Of a stretch of DNA of 64,000 nucleotides, positions 7,693-15,871 are shown piece by piece. Made by a program: the position numbers and the translations under genes. Position 1 is the first letter of the stretch. The number at the start of each line of letters is the position of its first letter. The DNA comes from Flavobacterium zepuense (GTDB lineage Bacteria > Bacteroidota > Bacteroidia > Flavobacteriales > Flavobacteriaceae), in NCBI RefSeq assembly GCF_007097145.1, contig NZ_VJVZ01000007.1, positions 186,001-250,000 of the forward strand, in the 5' to 3' direction. The notes under the pieces were generated by a model, which was not told where the DNA came from, made no database searches, and was given only the letters and a program-made list of their open reading frames with translations.

Positions 7693-8631
7693 ATGGAAAA
7701 TAAAATTTTAGGCATACACCACATTACTGCAATTGCAGGCGATGCCAAACGCAACTTTAACTTTTATGCTAACATATTAGGTTTACGATTCATTAAAAAA
7801 ACGGTGAATTTTGATGACCCGGGTACGTACCACTTTTACTTTGGCGACGAAGTAGGCAGCGCCGGTACCATACTAACGTTCTTCCCGTGGGGAGACGGTA
7901 TACCACAAGGCCGCAGGGGCAGCGGAATGGCTACCGAAATAGGCTATTCTGTACCAAAAGGCAGCCTGGAGCTTTGGGTGGAGCGTTTTGAAAAATACAA
8001 TGTAATTTATAATAAACCTGCCGAGAAATTCGGGGAGCGTTACCTTACCTTCCTTGATCCTGACGGACTTAAATTTGAGTTGATCGAATCGGCCACGCCC
8101 GATACCCGCAAACCGTGGGAAACTGACGAGGTTAAGGCCAACATTGCTACAAGGGGCTTTCATAACATTACCATTACCCTTAACAGCATAACCGGCACTG
8201 CCGCTGTACTTACCGATATTTTCGGCTATAAACTTGTTGCACAGGAAGGTAACCGCTACCGCTATGCTACCGATACGGTAGACCAGGCGGCTATAGTAGA
8301 CCTTGTAGAACTTAAAGACGAAAAACGCGGCCACGTGGCTAACGGTACCGTGCACCACGTTGCCTTTAGGGTTAAAAATGATGAGATATTAATGTATTTC
8401 CGCCAAAAAGTGGCCGATGCAGGCCTTAGCATTACCCCGCAAATAGACCGTAACTACTTTCATAGCCTGTATTTTAGGGAACCGGGAGGTGTGCTTTTTG
8501 AAATCGCTACCGATAACCCCGGCTTTACCGTAGATGAAGCGCTGGAAGATCTTGGTAAAGGCCTTAAGCTGCCTGCCCAGTATGAATCGCGCCGTGAGGA
8601 TATAGAAGCGCACTTAGTACCTATAAATTAA
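7693..8631 (+). CDS. Ring-cleaving dioxygenase (MhqO-like, two VOC domains)
   Basis: 312 residues with two vicinal-oxygen-chelate modules: LGIHHITAIAGDAKRNFNFY at the N-terminus and FHNITITLNS from about residue 156. HHVAFRV and LFEIATDNPGF supply the expected metal-site His and Glu of the second half. The length and order match the MhqO/MhqA type of putative hydroquinone dioxygenase. In Bacillus these enzymes detoxify quinones and travel with an MhqD esterase, and here the next gene is MhqD-like. It has its own copy of the conserved box. The exact substrate is inferred, not shown. Confidence 0.85.
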   Translation: MENKILGIHHITAIAGDAKRNFNFYANILGLRFIKKTVNFDDPGTYHFYFGDEVGSAGTILTFFPWGDGIPQGRRGSGMATEIGYSVPKGSLELWVERFEKYNVIYNKPAEKFGERYLTFLDPDGLKFELIESATPDTRKPWETDEVKANIATRGFHNITITLNSITGTAAVLTDIFGYKLVAQEGNRYRYATDTVDQAAIVDLVELKDEKRGHVANGTVHHVAFRVKNDEILMYFRQKVADAGLSITPQIDRNYFHSLYFREPGGVLFEIATDNPGFTVDEALEDLGKGLKLPAQYESRREDIEAHLVPIN

Positions 8632-8681
8632 TTATACCGTTCCCGGCCTTGTGCCGGGAATATATTTAAAACCCTAAAATT

Positions 8682-9311
8682 ATGAACTTTACACCACTTA
8701 AATATATTTATAAGTCATCGGGTAACCCCAATGCTTATACCCTGCTACTGCTTCACGGCACTGGCGGCGATGAAGCCGACCTTATACCCCTTGCTGAGAA
8801 TTTTGGCAAAAGCTATAACATACTCAGCCTTCGCGGTAATGTAGACGAGAATGGTATGCCGCGCTTTTTTAAACGCCTGGGCATGGGTATTTTTGATGAA
8901 GATGATTTGCGTTTCCGTACCGATGAAATGGTAACTTTTATTAAAGAACTGGCCGTTAAGGAAGGCTTTAATCCTGATACTATTATAGCACTGGGCTACT
9001 CTAACGGTGCCAACATTGCCGGTGCAATGCTGGTACAATACCCTGATTTTTTAGCAGGGGCCATACTGTACCGCCCTATGCAACCGTATAAAGTACTGCC
9101 TGCACAAGGCACACAAAAACAGGTACCGGTATTTTTTAGCGCCGGTAAAATGGATGTTACCGTTAGCCACAGCGCTACCGATGCTTATGTTGCCAATCTT
9201 GAAAAATTAGGCTTTGAGGTAGACTATCAAAAAATGCCTACGGGCCATAACCTTATCCAACAGGATGTTATACTATCTGCCGAATGGCTTAAAAAATTAG
9301 TAGCGGTTTAA
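8682..9311 (+). CDS. Alpha/beta hydrolase (MhqD-like carboxylesterase)
   Basis: 209 residues, the size of the phospholipase/carboxylesterase family. An oxyanion-loop LLLHGTGGDEADL lies near residue 22, the nucleophile Ser is in GYSNGAN (~105-111), the acid is in GKMDVTV, and the His is in PTGHNL. It starts 50 bases after the dioxygenase gene with no terminator I can see, so the two are probably one transcript, as mhqO and mhqD often are. It likely hydrolyses an ester or dienelactone-type product of ring cleavage. The link to quinone stress is by analogy with mhq operons. Confidence 0.85.
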   Translation: MNFTPLKYIYKSSGNPNAYTLLLLHGTGGDEADLIPLAENFGKSYNILSLRGNVDENGMPRFFKRLGMGIFDEDDLRFRTDEMVTFIKELAVKEGFNPDTIIALGYSNGANIAGAMLVQYPDFLAGAILYRPMQPYKVLPAQGTQKQVPVFFSAGKMDVTVSHSATDAYVANLEKLGFEVDYQKMPTGHNLIQQDVILSAEWLKKLVAV

Positions 9312-9324
9312 ACACCACAAAATT

Positions 9325-9400
9325 TTATCGATTTCGTAATTTGAGCTTTGTTTTTTCACAAATTTATTTGTAAATTAACACTCACAAAGTAAATCGATAA
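9325..9400. promoter_or_regulatory. Paired TTATCGATTT / AAATCGATAA elements before pirin
   Basis: Ten-base arms at 9325-9334 and 9391-9400 are exact reverse complements, separated by 56 bases. The second touches the pirin start codon. They could be looping operator sites. No protein can be named. Confidence 0.35.
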
Positions 9401-10326
9401 TGTCCAATATAAATCAAATTATAGAAGAGCGCCCCGCCAGTATAGGAAACTTTTTGGTAGGGCGCCTTTTGCCGTTTAAAGACAGGCGTACCGTAGGTCC
9501 GTTTGCTTTTATAGACCATATGGGGCCCGCAGCCCTTAACGACCATGAAAACCTGGATGTAGGCCCCCACCCCCACATTGGCCTTTCTACTTTAACTTAC
9601 TTGTTTGAAGGCAATATAATGCATAAAGACAGCCTGGGTACCGAAATGGAAATTGTTCCCGGGCAGGTAAACTGGATGACTTCCGGCAAGGGCATCGTAC
9701 ATTCTGAACGCACCCCCGAACGCCTTCGCCATTCTGACAAATACCTGCACGGCCTGCAAATATGGGTAGCACTGCCCAAGCACCTGGAACAGATGGATCC
9801 GTCCTTTGCACATATTACCGAAGACGAACTTCCTGTATGGCAGGATGGTAATGTAACCGTTAAGCTTATTGCCGGTGAGGCGTTTGGCAAAAAGTCGCCC
9901 GTGCCGGTGTATAGTCCGCTATACTTTATCGAGCTTAAAAGCACCGCAGAACAAAAAATGCAGATAGGCAAAGACCTGTATGGCGAAAGTGGCCTTTATA
10001 TCTTAGAAGGCAGTATAGAAAATGATGGCACAACGTTTTTGCCCAAGCAATTACTGGTGGCTAAAGACAGTTCTATTTGCGAATTTACCATGCATGCCAA
10101 TACTACCGTTTATATATTTGGCGGAGAAGCTTTTCCTGAGCCACGCCATATTTACTGGAATTTTGTTGCCACATCACCCGAGATGATCGAAGAAGCCAAA
10201 CAGCGGTGGACAGAGCAACGTTTTCCTAAAATTGAGGGAGAAACAGGCTTTGTGCCGTTGCCGGAACAAAATTCAAACTTCAGAATAAAAGACAACCGAA
10301 AGACCGATGGAGATACAACATTTTAA
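9400..10326 (+). CDS. Pirin-family protein
   Basis: 308 residues forming a bicupin. The N-terminal cupin carries the pirin metal-site stretch VGPHPHIGLSTLTYLFEG and the later HSERTPE (His, His, His, Glu ligands). Pirins bind Fe(II) and include quercetin dioxygenases and redox-sensing co-regulators. No signal peptide is seen, so it should be cytoplasmic. It follows the mhq-like pair in the same direction and overlaps the next gene by 20 bases. Enzymatic versus regulatory function cannot be decided from sequence. A second pirin in the window (44930) differs in type. Confidence 0.88.
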   Translation: MSNINQIIEERPASIGNFLVGRLLPFKDRRTVGPFAFIDHMGPAALNDHENLDVGPHPHIGLSTLTYLFEGNIMHKDSLGTEMEIVPGQVNWMTSGKGIVHSERTPERLRHSDKYLHGLQIWVALPKHLEQMDPSFAHITEDELPVWQDGNVTVKLIAGEAFGKKSPVPVYSPLYFIELKSTAEQKMQIGKDLYGESGLYILEGSIENDGTTFLPKQLLVAKDSSICEFTMHANTTVYIFGGEAFPEPRHIYWNFVATSPEMIEEAKQRWTEQRFPKIEGETGFVPLPEQNSNFRIKDNRKTDGDTTF

Positions 10327-10585
10327 CGATGCCAAAAAAGGGCATTTCAGAGCCGTAGAGGACGATACCGAAGCAGGCATTATGACCTATGTTTGGGCCG
10401 GAGATGATAAATTTATTATAGAGCATACCGTGGGTAACCCAGAGTTTAAGGGCGTAGGCCTTAAAATGCTGGACCGTGCCGTGGCTTATGCCCGTGCACA
10501 CGGCAAAAAGATAATTCCGCTTTGCTCCTTTGCTAAAAAGATGTTTGATCGCAGGCCCGAAATCCGGGACGTGCTTTCGCATTAG
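10307..10585 (+). CDS. Small GNAT-like N-acetyltransferase (YjdJ type)
   Basis: 92 residues, a minimal GNAT domain. It shows FRAVEDDTEAGIMTYVW, then the acetyl-CoA-binding region GVGLKMLDRAVAYARAHGKKIIPLCSFA, closely resembling the YjdJ/GCN5-like mini-acetyltransferases. It overlaps the 3' end of the pirin gene by 20 bases, so its translation is probably coupled to pirin. The acceptor substrate is unknown. Small members of this family are often found in stress operons. Confidence 0.85.
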   Translation: MEIQHFNDAKKGHFRAVEDDTEAGIMTYVWAGDDKFIIEHTVGNPEFKGVGLKMLDRAVAYARAHGKKIIPLCSFAKKMFDRRPEIRDVLSH

Positions 10586-10629
10586 CCCACCACAAAACAA
10601 ACCACACCAAAGACAACCAAATTATACTA

Positions 10630-11421
10630 ATGAAAATCGCTAACCCTAAAACCATAGTGTTTATAACAGGGGCCTTTGTGTCGCACCGTTGCTGGGACCC
10701 CTGGATAGCTTTTTACGAAAGTAAGGGCTATACCTGTATTGCCCCGCCGTGGCCTTTTAAAGATGCTCCCGCTGCCGATTTACGCAACAGGCAGCCTAAC
10801 GATAATGACCTGGCACGACTGCGCTTTAGCGAATTGCTTGATTACTATGTAACAGTTGTAAAGGAAATGCCCGAAAAGCCTATTGCTATTGGGCACTCAC
10901 TTGGAGGGCTTATCACACAGCTATTGGTTAACCGCGACCTGGTACTGGCCGGTGTTGCCATACATTCGGTTCCGCCGCAGGGTGTTAGTTCGTTTAGCTG
11001 GTCGATGCTACGTTCAATATGGAAGCCTTTAGGTTATTTTAGTTCTAAAAACAAGACCCATTTAATGAGCCTTAATGAATGGAAGTACGCCTTTACCAAC
11101 GGCATGGGCAATGAGGAGCAAACCATTGCCTACCATGACAATGCAATACCCGAAAGTAAACGCGTATTGCGCGATACCCTTACTAAAGTGGCTGCGGTAG
11201 ATTTTAATAAAACCCATCCCCCACTACTGTTTATAGCCGGTAGCGACGATAATATTATACCCGAAACGCTAAATTATGCCAATTACCTTAAATACGACAA
11301 AAACCACTCGGTAACCGATTATAAAAGCTTTAATGGCAAAAACCACTTTGTATTAGGATTACCTTTCTGGCACGACGAAGCCGATTACATACTCTCATGG
11401 TTTGAGATACTACAGCATTAA
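10630..11421 (+). CDS. Alpha/beta hydrolase
   Basis: 263 residues. The nucleophile elbow is GHSLGG (Ser near residue 97), the probable acid is in GSDDNIIP and the His in NGKNHFVLG, giving a complete catalytic triad. The N-terminal FITGAFVSHRCWDPW is the oxyanion strand region. No signal peptide is seen. It lies 45 bases after the GNAT gene and ends the plus-strand group with a strong terminator. The substrate is unknown. Lipase, esterase and haloperoxidase-like activities all share this fold. Confidence 0.82.
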   Translation: MKIANPKTIVFITGAFVSHRCWDPWIAFYESKGYTCIAPPWPFKDAPAADLRNRQPNDNDLARLRFSELLDYYVTVVKEMPEKPIAIGHSLGGLITQLLVNRDLVLAGVAIHSVPPQGVSSFSWSMLRSIWKPLGYFSSKNKTHLMSLNEWKYAFTNGMGNEEQTIAYHDNAIPESKRVLRDTLTKVAAVDFNKTHPPLLFIAGSDDNIIPETLNYANYLKYDKNHSVTDYKSFNGKNHFVLGLPFWHDEADYILSWFEILQH

Positions 11422-11466
11422 AAAAAGGCTGTCTCAAAAAGTGTTTTACTTTTGAGACAGCCCTTT
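11421..11466. terminator. Strong bidirectional terminator
   Basis: AAAAGGCTGTCTCAAAA / TTTTGAGACAGCC arms with a short loop, flanked by A-run and T-run, between two convergent genes. Confidence 0.9.
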
Positions 11467-11497
11467 TATTTGCATATTGTTTATTGCAAATTGGCTG

Positions 11498-12544
11498 TTA
11501 TTTCATCGAAGCCATATCAATAACAAAGCGGTACTTAACATCGCTTTTTTCCATACGGTCGTAGGCTTCATTAATATACTGCATATCAATAACCTCAACA
11601 TCAGATACTATATTGTGTTCTGCACAGTAATCCAGCATTTCCTGGGTTTCGGCAATACCGCCAATAAGGCTGCCCATGATGCTGCGGCGTTTCCATATAA
11701 GGGTCATAGCCGGAGCTACCGATGGTTTTTCGGGCACACCCAATACTACCATAGTACCATTTTTAGCCAAAAGGTTAAGATAAGTGTCGTACTCATGTTG
11801 AGCCGAAATAGTATTCACAATAAAATCGAAACTATTGGTAAGCGAAGCCATAACTTCAGGATCTGTAGTTAATGCAAAATTGTGTGCGCCAAGTTTCCTT
11901 GCATCAGCCTCTTTAGATGGCGATGTACTAAGCATGGTAACCTCTGCACCAAACGATGCGGCAAATTTTACCGCCATGTGCCCAAGGCCACCTAAGCCAA
12001 GAACCGCTACTTTATGGCCTTTGCCTACCTTAAGGTGTCGTAGTGGCGAATAGGTAGTGATACCTGCACATAATAATGGTGCAACACCGGCAAGGTCTAA
12101 TTTATCTGATATATGCAGTGCATATTTTTCATCTACAGTAATGCTCGTAGAATATCCGCCATACGTTGGTATATCGGTACCACGCTCAAAACTGTTATAC
12201 GTACCCGTCATGCCCTGTTCGCAATATTGCTCCTCGCCTTCTTTACAGCTCTGGCACTCACGGCAGGAGTCTACAAAACAGCCCACACCCGCAAGTTCGC
12301 CCACTTTAAAAGCTGATACCTCACTACCTACCTTAACGATCCTGCCCACAATTTCGTGGCCGGGAACAACAGGGTAGTTAGCAGGTCCCCACTCGCTGCG
12401 GGCTGTATGGATGTCGCTGTGGCAAACACCGCTAAACAAAATTTCAATCTGTATTTGGTGTGCGCCAACATCTTTGCGCTCAAAATCAAATGGTTTTAAT
12501 GGCGTTTCGGCATCGTATGCCGCAAAAGCTTTAACTTCTATCAT
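11498..12544 (-). CDS. Zinc-dependent NAD(P)-alcohol dehydrogenase
   Basis: 348 residues of the medium-chain dehydrogenase family. Catalytic zinc ligands appear in GVCHSDIH and GHEIVG. The structural zinc is bound by the four cysteines of CRECQSCKEGEEQYC (residues ~100-114). The cofactor motif is GLGGLGHMAVKFA, and a serine-rich SxSPSK after the fold suggests NADP(H) preference. It resembles the YahK/cinnamyl-alcohol-dehydrogenase group of broad aldehyde reductases. It lies 30 bases downstream of the LytTR regulator gene on the same strand, so it may share that transcript. Confidence 0.88.
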   Translation of the reverse strand: MIEVKAFAAYDAETPLKPFDFERKDVGAHQIQIEILFSGVCHSDIHTARSEWGPANYPVVPGHEIVGRIVKVGSEVSAFKVGELAGVGCFVDSCRECQSCKEGEEQYCEQGMTGTYNSFERGTDIPTYGGYSTSITVDEKYALHISDKLDLAGVAPLLCAGITTYSPLRHLKVGKGHKVAVLGLGGLGHMAVKFAASFGAEVTMLSTSPSKEADARKLGAHNFALTTDPEVMASLTNSFDFIVNTISAQHEYDTYLNLLAKNGTMVVLGVPEKPSVAPAMTLIWKRRSIMGSLIGGIAETQEMLDYCAEHNIVSDVEVIDMQYINEAYDRMEKSDVKYRFVIDMASMK

Positions 12545-12574
12545 AGTCGTGTAATTTTTGTTATGTGATTTTTG

Positions 12575-13297
12575 TTATGGTCTTTTAATGGTACGCAGTT
12601 TATCGGCAAGTTCGCGCCTGTAAGTAATGCCTATAGGTATGGGGTTGCGCTTAATGATAACGTGGTCTTTATTTATCTCATCTACCTTATCTAAAGCAAT
12701 AATATACGATTTATGTGCCCGCATGAACAACTGCGACGGCAGGCATTTTTCTAAATCGTTAGTAGTTATGGTAGCAAGGTAATTACGTTTCTGGGTAAAT
12801 ATCTTTACATAGTTGCCATAGCTTTGGGCATATAAAATAGTGCTCACATCTATAGTAACTGTCTCACTGTCTACCTTTACTTTTATAGCTGTTGATGTTT
12901 CAGGCACCTTAACTACGGGCTCGGAAGGCCCAGCCAGCTCAAAATACCGGTTAATGGATTTTAAGAACCTTGGGTAAAAAATTGGCTTAAGGAGGTAATC
13001 TATAACGCCGTAATCATAACTCTCAAGGGCAAACTCGCTGTAGGCCGTAGTGAGTATGGTACGCGGTGGCTTAGCCAGTTTTTTAAGCATATCAAGCCCT
13101 GTAATTTCGGGCATATCAATATCCAGGAACATCAAGTCAACTTTATGGCCTTCAAGGTATTTAAGGGCTTCCACCCCGTTGTAGCCCTCAAAAACAAGCT
13201 CCAGCTGCGAGTTTTGCTTAATGTAGTTCGCCAGCACGTAGTGCGCGGCAGGCTCATCATCTACAATAATGCATTTTATGGTAACTTCCTGCTTCAT
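12575..13297 (-). CDS. LytTR-family response regulator
   Basis: 240 residues. The receiver domain (1-~120) has the acidic pair in IIVDDEPA, the phospho-acceptor Asp in DLMFLDIDMPE and Lys in LLKPI. A LytTR DNA-binding domain (~140-240) contains YAQSYGNYVKIFT and MRAHKSYIIALDKV. It overlaps the sensor kinase gene by 4 bases, which makes a cognate pair. The pair is divergent from a TolC-RND efflux operon with a 21-bp palindrome between them, so control of that operon is a fair inference. Confidence 0.9.
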   Translation of the reverse strand: MKQEVTIKCIIVDDEPAAHYVLANYIKQNSQLELVFEGYNGVEALKYLEGHKVDLMFLDIDMPEITGLDMLKKLAKPPRTILTTAYSEFALESYDYGVIDYLLKPIFYPRFLKSINRYFELAGPSEPVVKVPETSTAIKVKVDSETVTIDVSTILYAQSYGNYVKIFTQKRNYLATITTNDLEKCLPSQLFMRAHKSYIIALDKVDEINKDHVIIKRNPIPIGITYRRELADKLRTIKRP

Positions 13298-14328
13298 TTC
13301 CTTTTAAGCTGAAGTTGCAGGTTAACCGTAAAAATGCTGCTCTCGGTAATATCTAGTTTGTAATTGCTGCCGTACTGTAACTTAAGCCTTTCGGTTGTAT
13401 TTTTAATGCCTATTTTTGTAGAAACCACATCATTCTTTTTCTCCGGAACCGAATTCTTAACCACAAGGTCCAGCTTGCCGTCTTTAACCGAAAGATTCAC
13501 ATCTACAAAGCATTTTTCTATAGAACAGGTGCCATGCTTAAAGGCATTTTCTATAAAGCTGATTAGCAGCATGGGCGGTATTTTATAGGCAAACTCATCA
13601 TCAACATCGGTAATGAACGATATGTTGCAACGGTAGCCCACACGCTCTTTTTCAAGCTGTATATAACTGCTTATAAAGTTAATCTCGTCTTCTACAGGTA
13701 CGCATTTTTGCTCATGGCTCTCTAATTGGTAGCGCATTAGCTGCGATACGTGCATTATAAGATCGGGTGTGCGCTCCGGGTATTGCAGGCTTATACCGTA
13801 AAGGGTATTAAAGGTGTTGAATAAAAAGTGCGGGTTTAGCTGCTCTTTAAGCGAGTTTATCTGTGCCTGGTTGTACAGCAGTTTTTCGCTATCCAGGTTT
13901 TTGCGGTCACGGTAAAACTTAAATATAAGTATAATAGATAATATGCAAATAAGCGTTGCCAGCAGCGTTGCCGCCTGAAATACATAGCTTTGCTGTTCAG
14001 ACGATTTGTAGAGAAAACAATTTTTGTAGATCCATAAATTGGCAACCTGGTACATTATTATAGAAAACACAAACAACAGTGCGGCAGTTGCCAATAAATA
14101 CAGAGTTACCTTATGTTTTTTTAGCAGTATGGGCAGCAGCAAAAAGCGGTTGAGCTGCGCATGGGTGTAAAGCATTAAAAAGTAGGCACAGCCGCTCCAA
14201 ATACCTTTCCACGACTTAATTAAAATCCAGTCGTTTAGGGTAAACAGTATAAACGAAAAGGCAAGGATCAAAACTTCCTGCCACCATTTGTTATCAATAA
14301 TATTTTTTATAAACCGGCTCATTTGCAT
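13294..14328 (-). CDS. LytS-type sensor histidine kinase
   Basis: I choose the ATG at 14328 (MQMSRFIKN); an upstream in-frame ATG at 14373 would add residues unlike a membrane protein and overlap the divergent promoter. The protein has about four membrane segments in the first ~150 residues, then the His-kinase H-box LNPHFLFNTFNTL and an ATPase N-box FIENAFKHG with STKIGIKN. This is the usual build of kinases that pair with LytTR regulators. No extracellular sensing domain is seen, so the signal may be sensed in the membrane. Confidence 0.87.
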   Translation of the reverse strand: MQMSRFIKNIIDNKWWQEVLILAFSFILFTLNDWILIKSWKGIWSGCAYFLMLYTHAQLNRFLLLPILLKKHKVTLYLLATAALLFVFSIIMYQVANLWIYKNCFLYKSSEQQSYVFQAATLLATLICILSIILIFKFYRDRKNLDSEKLLYNQAQINSLKEQLNPHFLFNTFNTLYGISLQYPERTPDLIMHVSQLMRYQLESHEQKCVPVEDEINFISSYIQLEKERVGYRCNISFITDVDDEFAYKIPPMLLISFIENAFKHGTCSIEKCFVDVNLSVKDGKLDLVVKNSVPEKKNDVVSTKIGIKNTTERLKLQYGSNYKLDITESSIFTVNLQLQLKRK

Positions 14329-14379
14329 TATCTCTACACTGCAAAGTAACCACTTTTGACAGGATAATGGCAAAATTGC

Positions 14380-14439
14380 ATGACGAATTTAATTCGTCAT
14401 TTTAAACAACTGTTTAAACCTTTTCCGTTTGTAAATTTG
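14380..14439 (+). promoter_or_regulatory. 21-bp palindrome and promoter of the TolC-RND operon
   Basis: ATGACGAATT (14380-14389), one central T, and AATTCGTCAT (14391-14400) form a perfect palindrome. Downstream is a promoter: CTG at 14410-14412, 19 bases, TAAATTTG at 14432-14439. The palindrome lies just upstream of the -33 region, the position of an activator site, between the efflux operon and its divergent LytTR pair. Confidence 0.6.
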
Positions 14440-14475
14440 CATCTCACATTACCCTTACTAATAAAACTTACTTAC

Positions 14476-15858
14476 ATGCACTTTAAACACGTATTGCTGC
14501 TGTTACTACTGTACTCCCTTAACGGAGCTGCACAAAACCTTTCTTTAAAGGAAGCTGTAGATACAGGAGTTGCAAATTATGGCCTGGTTACCGCCAAGGG
14601 CAAATATGCACAGGCAGCACAGGAAACCGTAAAACAAACCAGGCGCGATTACCTGCCTAACCTAAATCTTTCGGCTCAGCAGGACTACGGTACCGTAAAC
14701 GGGCAAAACGGCCCGCTTTACGGCTTAGGTGGCTTAGGGGTTGCCTCATCGGGGCTACCATTGCCACAACAAAACTGGAATGCCGCTTTTGGCGCACTGT
14801 ACCTTGCCAATATCAACTGGGATTTTTTCACTTTCGGGCGCATGAAACAGCGCATAACCCTGGCTAAAGCCGATGCTGAGCGTCAGCAAAAAGATTTTGA
14901 GCAGGAACAGTTTCAGCATAAAATACGCATTAGCGCTGCTTACCTTAACTTATTAGCCAGCCAGAGACTGGTTCGCTCACAGCAAAAAAACCTGGAGCGT
15001 AGTGAGGTAGTACTTAAAAACGCTGCCGTTCGTGTTATCAATGGCTTGCTGCCGGGGGTAGATTCTACCCTTGCTTCTGCCGAGGTATCCCGCGCAAAAA
15101 TTGCCCTTAACCAGATAAGGGAACAGGTTAAGCTTCAAAACAACGAGCTGGTACGCCTAATGGGTGTTGAGCCAACCGATTTTGTTACCGATACCACGCT
15201 TATTGCCCGTGTGCCTAAAGGCATTATAAGCAGCGAAACTGTAAACGATAGCCTAAACCCCATCAGGCAGTTTTATAGGAGCCGTATTAACTACAGCAAC
15301 CAGCAGTTAAAGCTTTTCCGCCGCGAATACTGGCCTACGTTTAACCTGTTTGGCGTGTTCCAGACGAGGGGGTCGGGCTTTAATTCGGACTACGCTTCCA
15401 ACCAAAATTCGTACACCCAAAATTACTTTGACGGCATAGACCCTTCCCGCCAAAACTACCTTGTAGGTGTAGGCGTGGTGTGGAACCTTACCTCCATTGC
15501 CCGATCGAGCAAAAAAGTAAGTGCCCAAAAATTAATATCAGGCGGCTTGCAGGATGAGTATAAGGCGATAGACCTTCAGCTTAAAGCGCAGGACGATGCC
15601 GCTAACGCCCGTATGGATTTTGCCATGCAAAACTACAAGGAGGCACCGCGCCAGGTTAATGCAGCACAGCAGGCTTATCTGCAACGCACCACCCTTTATA
15701 ACAACGGGCTTACCAATCTTGTAGATGTTACACAGGCACTGTACATACTAAACCGCGCCGAGACCGACCGCGATGTTATTTACACCAATGTATGGCAGGC
15801 CCTGCTTATGAAGGCAGCAGCTACAGGAGACTTTAACCTTTTTATCAACGAATTTTAA
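14476..15858 (+). CDS. TolC-family outer-membrane efflux protein
   Basis: 460 residues from the ATG at 14476, chosen because a signal peptide (MHFKHVLLLLLLYSLNGAAQ) follows directly. An earlier in-frame ATG at 14380 lies within the palindrome and promoter. Two TolC/OEP repeats with long coiled-coil helices (QKDFEQEQFQHKIRISAAYL; LQAQDDA-like second half) fit the outer-membrane channel family. It should form the trimeric exit duct of the RND pump encoded next. The permease gene begins 14 bases after the stop, so the three genes form one operon. Confidence 0.88.
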   Translation: MHFKHVLLLLLLYSLNGAAQNLSLKEAVDTGVANYGLVTAKGKYAQAAQETVKQTRRDYLPNLNLSAQQDYGTVNGQNGPLYGLGGLGVASSGLPLPQQNWNAAFGALYLANINWDFFTFGRMKQRITLAKADAERQQKDFEQEQFQHKIRISAAYLNLLASQRLVRSQQKNLERSEVVLKNAAVRVINGLLPGVDSTLASAEVSRAKIALNQIREQVKLQNNELVRLMGVEPTDFVTDTTLIARVPKGIISSETVNDSLNPIRQFYRSRINYSNQQLKLFRREYWPTFNLFGVFQTRGSGFNSDYASNQNSYTQNYFDGIDPSRQNYLVGVGVVWNLTSIARSSKKVSAQKLISGGLQDEYKAIDLQLKAQDDAANARMDFAMQNYKEAPRQVNAAQQAYLQRTTLYNNGLTNLVDVTQALYILNRAETDRDVIYTNVWQALLMKAAATGDFNLFINEF

Positions 15859-15871
15859 TAAGCACTAACCC

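Noticed and set aside
11477..11872. Plus-strand 131-codon frame
   Set aside because: It is the opposite-strand shadow of the alcohol dehydrogenase gene.
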